Shown: one piece after another, positions 1 to 8,100 of the stretch
Numbering within the stretch: the stretch's first letter is position 1
Layout of the letters: the number at the start of each line of letters is the position of its first letter
Source: Cymbomonas tetramitiformis
Taxonomy: Eukaryota > Chlorophyta > Pyramimonadophyceae > Pyramimonadales > Pyramimonadaceae
Reading direction: 5' to 3'
Length of the DNA stretch: 64,000 nt
Assembly (NCBI GenBank): GCA_001247695.2
Contig: LGRX02003783.1
Span: 43,481-107,480, forward strand
Notes under the pieces: generated by a model
Told to the model about the DNA's origin: nothing
Database searches by the model: none
Seen by the model: only the letters and a program-made list of their open reading frames with translations
Made by a program: the position numbers and the translations under genes

Positions 1-29
1 GGCTTGTGGCATGGCGTGGTTTCTCACAG

Positions 30-1514
30 TACTAAAGGAAGTGGCTTTAGCGGACGACGCTGGCTTCGAGCACGAGCTAAACCTGTTGTGGACGCTGCAC
101 CATCCTGCAATCATTGCGGTGGAGGCGGTGTTCCGCGCCGGGCCGAGCGCGTATATCCAGATGCCTTACATTAATGGAGGAACCCTCGGGGAGTGGCTGG
201 AGAAACGTCGACCAAAGCCTTGGGAGCTGCAGTCGGTGTTCCGGCAGCTGCTGCAGGGATTGGCCTACCTCCACGACCACAACATCACGCACCGCCACTT
301 GTCACCAGATAACGTGCTCATGGCAGGCGGCGACTCTCTAGGACCAATCATCTGTGACTTCAGCTTCAGCAAGATCAATGATGAAGCGCACTTGCTTGAC
401 TGCTCCCGAACCAGCAGCCTTTACAAGGGCTTTTGCATGACGGGGGCCCACACCGGGGGTTCCTATGGTTATCTTGCCCCAGAGGCGCTTGGCGGGGAGG
501 CTAGTCCAAGCCTCGACATGTGGGCTGTGGGCGTCATGCTCTACAAGGCGGTGTTCCATGTGCGATCTCCTTTCGTCATCGCCCCTGCCTACCTGCCCCC
601 ATCCCGGATGCAAGATCTGCACGGCACTTTCCATTCAGCTGCGCCAGCGAGTGCAGACACATTAGCTGTTGGGGTGGTTGGGGGACTACAGGAGATGCCA
701 CGGATGGATCCTTCAGCCTCCGGCGCGCTCATTCCACCTCACGAGAACGAGCACCTGTGCGAGCTGCTGCAAGGCCTGCTGCAGGTTGACCCGGAGAAGA
801 GGCTCAACGGCAACGAGGCGCTCGCCATGCGCTACTGCACCTCGTCCTTCATCCGCCACTTCTACGAGAACAAGCAGATCCTGGACAGCGATGCAAAGCT
901 GGAGCTGCTGCGCGAGCATGTGCACTCCCTGCAGGAAGGGCGCGCCGCGGTCAACATCCGCGTGCGCCGTGAGCACCTCATTTCCGACGTCATCGCGGTG
1001 TTCAGCGAGATGGAGAAGGATGCTCTCTACTTTCCACTGAAGGTGGATTTCCCCTCCCCATGCGGCCCCGCCACTCGTGTACAAGAGCGAGCAGCAAGCC
1101 CCCAGAGGTTACAACTCTGTGCACTCCTCCAGCTCCAGCTGCCCTACATCGGGTGCGCCCAGCTCAGCGCCAGACTGCCGCAATGGGTGGCCCCAGGCTA
1201 TCAGCCAGTTACAACGGATCACACTCCCCCCCGCGACAGATACCTCTTGTGCAGCTTCGCAGCCCCTCTGCCTCCTTTCCGGGCAAATGCCATCCACTTT
1301 ACCTTATCTGCTTTCTGATGGCGGGGTCAGAGATGACGTGGCGATGGATGATGTGGTGTTTGCAGGTGCGTTTTATTGGAGAGGCAGGGATCGACGCAGG
1401 GGGGCTCACGTCCGAGCTGTACACCGACTTTTTCAACCGGGCCGTGGAGTTCACCAATGCGGACGGCATGCGCATCTTCGAGGCCCCCGCCGAGGAGGAC
1501 CGCCCCCTGTCCGG
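30..1514 (+). CDS. Kinase-like/HECT fusion gene, 5' exons (incomplete at window start)
   Basis: Probable E3 ubiquitin ligase with an N-terminal kinase-like domain. An acceptor (tttctcacag) at about 20-29 opens the first visible exon, so the ATG at 11 is probably intronic and the gene begins upstream. Visible kinase landmarks: catalytic loop HRHLSPDN (about 289-312), DFS in place of DFG (about 358), GSYGYLAPEAL activation-segment end (about 460-490), and a C-lobe helix LLQVDPEKR (about 778). The catalytic Asp of HRD is His and the Gly of DFG is Ser, so activity is doubtful. Sequence after the kinase runs straight into the HECT start: exon ending at about 1040 (FPLK), intron 1041-1363, then exon 1364-1514 beginning VRFIGEAGIDAGGLTSELY, a textbook HECT N-terminus. 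Another intron may lie at about 550-691. The next intron contains the LINE. Fusion is well supported; exon edges are inferred. Confidence 0.8.
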
Positions 1515-1704
1515 CGGTGTGCTTCTCCCTTCCCTTCCTTGACACTCCTGGGGATGACCGCCTCTGGCAAGCTCCCCTGGCACCAGCTCCCCAACCGGCA
1601 GAGCAACCCCGCATGCCCGGCGCACGTGCAGCATTGCGCTCAACTTTGCGCGCTTCTCGTCGCATCTTCTAGAAAAGAAAACAAAAGAAAAAACCACGCC
1701 CTTC

Positions 1705-1780
1705 GGGCGTATGAGTAAATTAATTTCCCCGGCCCTACTCTGGGCCGGACCGCCACAAGTGGCGGCCTTGTTGGGACAAT
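1705..1780 (-). repeat. Hairpins in the LINE 3' tail
   Basis: Three short inverted repeats lie downstream of the LINE stop: GGCCGCCACTTGTGGCGG, GGGCCGG paired with CCGGCCC, and ACGCCCGAAGGGCGT, followed by a pyrimidine-rich run (minus strand). Structured 3' tails are recognised by LINE reverse transcriptases; that role here is an inference. Confidence 0.5.
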
Positions 1781-2689
1781 TTACACTGGGTGGTTTCCAT
1801 CCATTTCTTCCTCTTTCTTTTCTTGTCTGAGCTTTCTGTAGAGTTGGTAGGTGCTGTGTGCATAATCTACTGTCAGGTCGTGCACCCGCCGTAGTGCTTG
1901 GGTGGCTTCTTTTTTGTTTAGCCCCAGTTGTTCCAGAATCTTCTGGTTGTGTTTGTACACTGTACCCGTTCTGCCCACCACGAGGACGTGGAGCTTTGCA
2001 CGGAAGCCGTGTCTGCGCAACAGTTGTAGTAGTGGTCCGTACTTAATGTTATTTTCCAGGAATTTGGGTCCCCATTTTTCATCGTCTGTGTGCGCTATAT
2101 CAATGAGGTGTAGGTTTTTTATTTTTCCTGGTGCCTCATGTTGTGTGCATTCCCATCCATCCTCTAGGTCTCCCGGACCTTCTATCATGACCATGTCTAC
2201 AAAGCTTGGTATGGTGTCAGGCCCGTCGTTTTTGCCTGGGTTGTCCTTGCCATCGTTTCGGCATTGTCCTCTGGTCAGTATGTAATTCGGGAGCACCCGT
2301 GGTTTGACTCCCGGGTCCCTCTTCTTCTCCGTGTAGGCGAGGACCTTGCATCCTCCTTTCCTGTGGTGGTCAAGTATGTGTTTTAGTTCATCCGCGTGTG
2401 CGTCCGCTCTGTCTGAGAACATGCCTCGCATTCGTGGGTTGTTGCACCCCCCGAGTGCGTGTCCTACCCTCATGAGGAAACCTTTGGCGTAGTCCACCCC
2501 TGAGTGTCCGCAGCCTTCCAGGGTGCATTTGCCGTTTCCTTTGGCGGAGTTCTTTGCTGTTTCGTAGTATTGTGCGGGTAGAATTCTCAACCTGCATTTC
2601 AGTATCGTCTTGCGCACCGCGTAGGTGGCTCGTTTCCAGAATTCATTTGCTATTTTGTGTAGTAGTTTGTCCCCTTTGAGGTGTTCCAT
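1781..2689 (-). CDS. LINE polyprotein: C-terminal CCHC and restriction-like endonuclease-like region
   Basis: About 302 residues ending in TAA. A zinc-knuckle-like arrangement is visible (CTLEGC, then HALGGC about 18 residues later), followed by an Arg/His-rich helix and a region resembling RLE endonucleases of R2/Dualen-type LINEs: VLPNYIL where KPD-like is usual, VDMVMIEG, and LHLIDIAHTDDEKWG followed by NNIKYGPLLQLLRRHG. The usual PD is PN here, so either the motif is degenerate or my alignment is imperfect. In these families the domain nicks target DNA for target-primed reverse transcription. Confidence 0.62.
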   Translation of the reverse strand: MEHLKGDKLLHKIANEFWKRATYAVRKTILKCRLRILPAQYYETAKNSAKGNGKCTLEGCGHSGVDYAKGFLMRVGHALGGCNNPRMRGMFSDRADAHADELKHILDHHRKGGCKVLAYTEKKRDPGVKPRVLPNYILTRGQCRNDGKDNPGKNDGPDTIPSFVDMVMIEGPGDLEDGWECTQHEAPGKIKNLHLIDIAHTDDEKWGPKFLENNIKYGPLLQLLRRHGFRAKLHVLVVGRTGTVYKHNQKILEQLGLNKKEATQALRRVHDLTVDYAHSTYQLYRKLRQEKKEEEMDGNHPV

Positions 2690-2701
2690 CGTTTTGTTTA
2701 A

Positions 2702-3850
2702 CTAGTCTTTGGTGACTTGCCCCTCTTTGACTGGGGGGGCCCTCCTGTTTCTCATTCTGTGGTTTGTCATGTCATGCTTTTGTTGGTTCCACCTGGTTCT
2801 GGGCGCCGGGTCCGTTATCATCGCATGGACTCTGGACTCCTCCGCGACCCTGTTGTGGTGGGCTTGTCGCCTTTTCTCCAGTTCCCCTTGTGGTGTCTCC
2901 TGTTGTTCCACGAGTTCATTGAGTCTCTCAAAAATTTCTTCCTCATCCGGTTCCTCCTGTGGCGTCTCCTGTTGTTCCGTGAGTTCATTGAGTCTTTCAA
3001 AAATCTCCTCCTCATTGGGGGGTTGTGGTGACACCTCGGTGGGTGGAGGGTTGCCCTCTTGGTTGTGCGTTGTTAGGTCAGACTCGCCCCGGGGTTCGTG
3101 TTGTCCCCCTGCCTCCTGCATCTGGAGCATCTCTTCGTCTTCCTGTTGCTCCATCATGTCCCTCAGTTGCCTGTCTTCCTCGTCCCTGGTTTGGTCGGCC
3201 TGTTGCTGGGGGTTGGGCGTCGGGTCGCGTATTAGTGTTTGCTCCTCTTCCGTCTGTTCAGCTTGGTCGTGGTGTGCCTCCCAGCGGAAAACATGCTCTT
3301 TTGTTGGTTGGTGTGTCCAGGTCGTTGGTTCCCCCTGTAGTTCGGTCATTTTCTTGGAGAGTCTATTTTCCCCTTGTGCTGGGCCTTCTCGGAGCAGAGA
3401 GGTTACATACCTCTGTACTGCCAGTTTCCCTTTTAGTTCTCCGCTGCCCGAGTCCCCATCTGGTACCATGGGTTTGACCTTTATCGTTTCGTCATTGTCC
3501 CATGCCTCCGTAAGGGCTCCCGTGGTGCAGGCTTGTTTGGCTGCCTCGTCAGCCTTCTCGTTTCCCGTAATTCCTGTGTGTGCCTCGACTTCCAGGAGTG
3601 CTACTGTGTGCCCTGCTGCGACCAGTGCCTCAATGTTGACTAGTATGGCGTAGAGGAGGTCTCTTTGTTGGTGGTGTTCCATGCTGTGGGGTTTTGTTCT
3701 CATATTTTCTAGTTGCCTTATGGAGTTAGCACTGTCCGTGCAAATGGTGAGTCTCCCACCACTCGGTACCCCCGGCAACGTCACGGCTTTTTGTATTGCG
3801 AGGAGCTCCGCTCTGTTCACTTCTTGGTCTTCGCCTTCCCACCGAATCAT
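2702..3850 (-). CDS. LINE polyprotein: rest of RNase H and acidic linker
   Basis: Completes the RNase H domain: NRAELLAIQKA (catalytic Glu), CTDSANSI (Asp) and HTGITGNEKADEAAK (the C-terminal HxGxxGN..AD motif). All expected acids are present. A long Glu/Gln-rich low-complexity tail follows, with a near-perfect internal duplication of about 30 residues (EEIFERLNELTEQQETPQ and EEIFERLNELVEQQETPQ). It ends at an in-frame TAG (2702-2704), 4 codons before the ATG of the endonuclease segment. Confidence 0.68.
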   Translation of the reverse strand: MIRWEGEDQEVNRAELLAIQKAVTLPGVPSGGRLTICTDSANSIRQLENMRTKPHSMEHHQQRDLLYAILVNIEALVAAGHTVALLEVEAHTGITGNEKADEAAKQACTTGALTEAWDNDETIKVKPMVPDGDSGSGELKGKLAVQRYVTSLLREGPAQGENRLSKKMTELQGEPTTWTHQPTKEHVFRWEAHHDQAEQTEEEQTLIRDPTPNPQQQADQTRDEEDRQLRDMMEQQEDEEMLQMQEAGGQHEPRGESDLTTHNQEGNPPPTEVSPQPPNEEEIFERLNELTEQQETPQEEPDEEEIFERLNELVEQQETPQGELEKRRQAHHNRVAEESRVHAMITDPAPRTRWNQQKHDMTNHRMRNRRAPPVKEGQVTKD

Positions 3851-3880
3851 AAGAGCCTCCCCTTCCCCCGTTCTGGGGTC

Positions 3881-4417
3881 TCACACCGCGGCCCCTGAGG
3901 CCCATTCTTTGTCGCCTCTTTCTGTTTCTATTTCCCTTTTGCTTCCATCTGTGTACAGGTATGCATTTTGCTCGTGCGCCCTTTGAAGGGGGGGGTATTC
4001 AAACTGAGTCGGTGTGTTACTCGGGGTTGCATCCCTGGGGTCTGTTGCCCGGTCCCTTACCAGTGTCCATCTCCTCCCTTGAACCCCTGGTTCGTGCTCG
4101 GGCCAGAAGTCAATGGGGTACCTGACTACTTTCGACCGTGCCACCTTGTCCCATATGGTTTGGGCAGTCAATTGCCTTTCCAGCCTGGTGTGGAGAGTAT
4201 TTGCATATGTCACATGCTGAATGGTGGGGGGGTGTATGTTCCATTTTCCCCCTCTGCTTCCGGGCAGTAGTTCCCATCTGGCCGGGCCCTCCTCTATGTG
4301 GAGGTGGGTGTCCTCCCACCAGATTTCCACCGCAGTTTGTACGTTGTAACATTGTTCGCAGAGGTCATTCCATATGTGTGGTCCTGTGTTGCACATTCTG
4401 CCCGTTGCGTTCACCAT
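3881..4417 (-). CDS. LINE polyprotein: start of the RNase H domain
   Basis: About 178 residues ending in the first RNase H strand, YLYTDGSKRE, whose Asp is the first catalytic acid. The frame ends at a TGA (3878-3880) inside the RNase H domain, and the domain resumes in the same frame 9 codons later. The upstream frame is closed by a TGA at 4430-4432, so translation from the RT segment needs the frameshift at about 4423. Confidence 0.6.
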   Translation of the reverse strand: MVNATGRMCNTGPHIWNDLCEQCYNVQTAVEIWWEDTHLHIEEGPARWELLPGSRGGKWNIHPPTIQHVTYANTLHTRLERQLTAQTIWDKVARSKVVRYPIDFWPEHEPGVQGRRWTLVRDRATDPRDATPSNTPTQFEYPPLQRAHEQNAYLYTDGSKREIETERGDKEWASGAAV

Positions 4418-4422
4418 GTCCC

Positions 4423-5121
4423 TCAGTTTTCAGGGAGTACTTCAGGGAGTTCATATCGCTGCCATGGTCTCGTGTCCACCACACAGCCGATGCCTTGGGT
4501 GTGCCTTTCTTGGTCCGGTGTGTTTGTGTCGTGCAGGTTCGCCTCTCTTGCCGGTTGCTTGACAGTCTTGGTCGCGCGGTCTTTGCTTTCTGGGCACGTG
4601 GTGAGTGCACTCCTTATGTAATCCGCAGCCGCGTCCGGGTCTCTGCAGTGGGCTTGCCATCCTGCTTTGTTGGCGACTATTAGGACCCTGAGGTTCCAGT
4701 TGCACCGTTTCGCCTGTTGGTGGGTAGTACCCATCCAATGGTCGGGGGGCAGGAAGGTGAACTTTCCTTGTGGTATTTCTAAGATTTCATGCACCAGGTG
4801 TCTCGCGTGTGCGTCGTACAGCTTTCTATATGGGGGGTTTTCGTACGTTGGGTATATGCCGACCCCAAACACCGGTTCCTGGGTGGTGGCGGCTGCAATG
4901 GCAAAGTCCAGCGCCTTTTTGAGGTCTTGCGGTGTGTACTCTAGGTTGAATTGGTAGGCCCCAAGTCTCATCCGGTTTGTTGCCCAGGCAGAGCCTCTGG
5001 CTCCAAATACTTTGTCTCTGTCGTATTTGGAAAAGTATGTTGTGGTGTTGTGGTGGACATTTAGGGGTGAGGCAAAGAGTTCTGTGCTTATTTCGAATGC
5101 TTGTTGCAGCGCCCTCTGCAT
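4423..5121 (-). CDS. LINE polyprotein continuation after in-frame TAG
   Basis: Same frame as the RT segment, separated only by a TAG at 5137-5139 and five codons. About 232 residues with no clear domain; it links RT to RNase H. It ends at a TGA at 4423-4425, where the continuation moves to the -1 frame at a GAAAACTG sequence. One missing A, or a -1 slip, would join it to the RNase H segment, which suggests either a recent one-base deletion or ribosomal recoding. I favour deletion. Confidence 0.6.
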   Translation of the reverse strand: MQRALQQAFEISTELFASPLNVHHNTTTYFSKYDRDKVFGARGSAWATNRMRLGAYQFNLEYTPQDLKKALDFAIAAATTQEPVFGVGIYPTYENPPYRKLYDAHARHLVHEILEIPQGKFTFLPPDHWMGTTHQQAKRCNWNLRVLIVANKAGWQAHCRDPDAAADYIRSALTTCPESKDRATKTVKQPAREANLHDTNTPDQERHTQGIGCVVDTRPWQRYELPEVLPEN

Positions 5122-5136
5122 GTGGGCGGGGAACGT

Positions 5137-8100
5137 CTAGTGGTTTTGAAGGTTCTTTTTGCGTTCCTCCTTTTCTTCCTTGCTCGAGTACCTAATGAGG
5201 AGGTGCCCTATTTCCTCCTCAAACGTGGAGACTCGTATCTTGTGGTCCTCCCATAGTTCCGTGCGCAAGGTGCTTTGGTGTGGGGTCTGGTTGTGTGCAG
5301 TGCCCACTGCTTGGGTGTACCTCTCGTGAAGTCTGTTAAGTTTCTCCTTCGTGAGGGTGCCTATGTATTTCCCATTTCTATGGTAGCTATGGGCGAGCTC
5401 CCCTTCCAGCCGTATGTGGCAGTAGTGTTCCCTATTGTTCGCAATGTCTTGTTCCGGGTTGGTTTCGGTCGGGTCCAGGGTGAGGTTTTCCGCGTGTAGC
5501 GTAGGCCAGGCCTGCCCCCTGTTTGGTCTTCCCGCCAGTATTTCCCTGAGTCCTCTGGGGTGGGTCACTTTGGAGCCCCTTGCCCGCAGCCTTCTTTTTA
5601 GGGTTGGGAAGGTGGTCGCACTTTGGCCTCTCCTCTTGGCCAGCTTCAGGTAGTCGACCATCGTTTCCTGAGTGCTCCATGTGTAGGAGTCCTCCCCTCC
5701 CGGGTGTTGCCATTGTGTTCTATACTGGGTTATCAGTGAGTGCGGGTCCGTAGGGTTAACTAGCAGCGTCCTCATCGCCACAATTTCCTTTGGTTTGTCC
5801 ACTGTCTGGCCTCTCTCGAATTGGCAGACCTCTATCTTTTCTACCATGGGGTCCACCTCATCCGCCCACTTGGTTTGTGCTTGGTAGTGGGGGTCTTGCT
5901 GGTCTTCCTCGTCCCCTTGCCTTTGTTCGGTGTCCTCCATTTCATTAATCCTGGTGAGTGGGTGTAGGGAGAGTTGTCTGTGTATCTCTTCCCTGGGGAC
6001 CAGCCGTGCCTCCCATTCCGCCATGTTCGCCTGTAGTTGTTCCGGGTTGAGGCGCGGGAGGTTGGTTCGCATTGTGTGGGAGTCCAATGGTCCCTTACAG
6101 GGGGTGTATCTGTATTGCTGTTTTAGCCGTCTGTTCGCGTTGCTCACGTAGAAGTCTCCTGGGGTTGCAACGTCCCATGGTTGGGCCTCGCACAAATATG
6201 GGTAAAGGTGCGCCATTCCTTTCGCTATGGCGTCTCGGTATGTCTTGAGAGCCGCGTCCGTACACTGCTTCCTAATGTTTTGCTGACTGAGTGCCTTTTG
6301 GCCATCCTGGGTTATGAGGAACGCCAGGTCCGGGAAGTGTGTGAACAACTTTAGGCATGTTGTGAAGTGTATCGTTGTCGGTGTGTCCTTGGGCACCTTG
6401 AGCTTGGCGGTTTGGTCTGTGTACACCGTCTGCCAGCCCGGAGGCGCTGGAAGGTCCCCGTCCATTATTTTGCCTACTTTCGTTTTTCTGGTTGTCCCTT
6501 CCATTTCCTTGTCTGACTTTCTTTTGGTCGCCTCTCTCAGCTGCTCCGTTATTTTCGGCATAGGGGTTTGGAGTTGCTGTAGCATTCCTTCGGTCCCTTG
6601 TGGCGTAATATTGTATCTGAGTAGGGCGTTGAGTTTTCTAAGTGTGTTGTATTTCGTTTGGTGCCCTCCCCAGAGCTTGTCGAGGTCTGTGCAGTTCATG
6701 CGTGTGGTACTGTGGTGTTCTACCAATCCCCTGGTGGACCTGCTGACATGGGACATTCTGAGCCTCGACATCAGGTTTATTTGTCTCCACGCTAGGCCTC
6801 GGACTGCTCCCTTGTCCTCTTCGTTGTGCATGGCCTCTAGCACCCCACTCCATATTGACTGGGCATAGACTGCCTGGAGTGGTACCATGCCCAGTCCAAA
6901 GCGTTCTTTTTCTTGTGTGGTGAAAATGTTCGGCGTCCCGTTGCGGGGTAGGCCTTGAATGTTCTTCGTGGCACCTCCTATCACTTTGTTGAAATCGTCT
7001 ATTTCCCCCGCAGTGTAGAGCCCGAGGTGTAGTTGTAGTCCATATCTGAACTTGCCCAATATCGCAGAGTGCAGTGAGTATTCTTTTTGGTCCGGTGTCA
7101 TTGGGGAGCGCAGTAGCGCTTGTATCCTGTGGTTCATTTCTTCCCTGGCGGTCCTCTTCTCCTCATCCCAGTTGCCTGAGAACGTTAGTAGAACCCCAAG
7201 GTATTTGTATGTTTCATTTGGCTTGAGAATTTTGAAGTGGCTCAGCTTCCCGTCCGCGCCTATCGTTTTGAGGTCCGCATGGAGTTTTTCGGGTATGTGG
7301 GCCCCGTTCTTCATGCCTGTTATGGCTGCCTTGGTGAGGTTAATTTTGAGTTCACTCCATTGTGAGAACGCCTGCAGTTTGTGTAGTTGTGCTCTCATGT
7401 GGAGAATTGTGGGGCACAGTATGAGTAGGTCGTCGACAAATGCTCCCGCCGTTGTCCTGTGGGGGCCCAGCCATTCTTGTTCCGCTGCATACTTGTGTTG
7501 GTACCCATGCTCCCCCACCTCCAGCCATCGCAGCAGCGGCTCTTGGTATATTATGAAGAGGAGGGGGCTCATGATGTCCCCCTGAAGGAGTCCTCTTTGC
7601 ACTTGCACTGTTCTGAGGGAGGTTTCTCCTCCGACCCTGGTGTTCATTGACATGGTGTCATGGCTTTGTGTTCCCAGGACATCCCGTACCACCTGTGTGA
7701 GGTCATCGGGTATCCCTAGGTACTGCATAATGTGCAGTAGTTTGTTGTGGTCCACTGAGCCGTACGCATTCTCAAAATCTACATAGAGGCCATGTAGTTC
7801 CCGCCCCGAGACATTGGCGTCTTCTATCGCATTGGTCACTCTGGTGAGCTGCCGGAGGGTGTTTCTTTTCTCTCTCGAGCCTTCCTGTGCTTGCGCCAGT
7901 ATGCCTTGCGTTTCACAGAATGTTGAGAGCATACTCGCTATCTGTGAGGTATACAACTTAAAGACCCCCTCCAGCAGGGCTATGGGTCTGTAGTTTTGTT
8001 GTAGGGTGACGTCCCCTTTCTTGTGGTGGAAGCAGAAGGTCCCCCTTTTGAGTATCCAAGTGAGCGGGACGTGTTTACTGTTCCACATTTCCAGCATGAG

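Noticed and set aside
11..1318. A continuous 435-codon gene from ATG 11
   Set aside because: It reads through introns (after 1040 and possibly 550-691); the HECT start at 1364 joins FPLK at 1040 by GT-AG splicing, and an acceptor sits after the ATG.
2709..3653. Long plus-strand frame rich in Ser/Cys
   Set aside because: Shadow of the LINE RNase H and acidic linker on the other strand.
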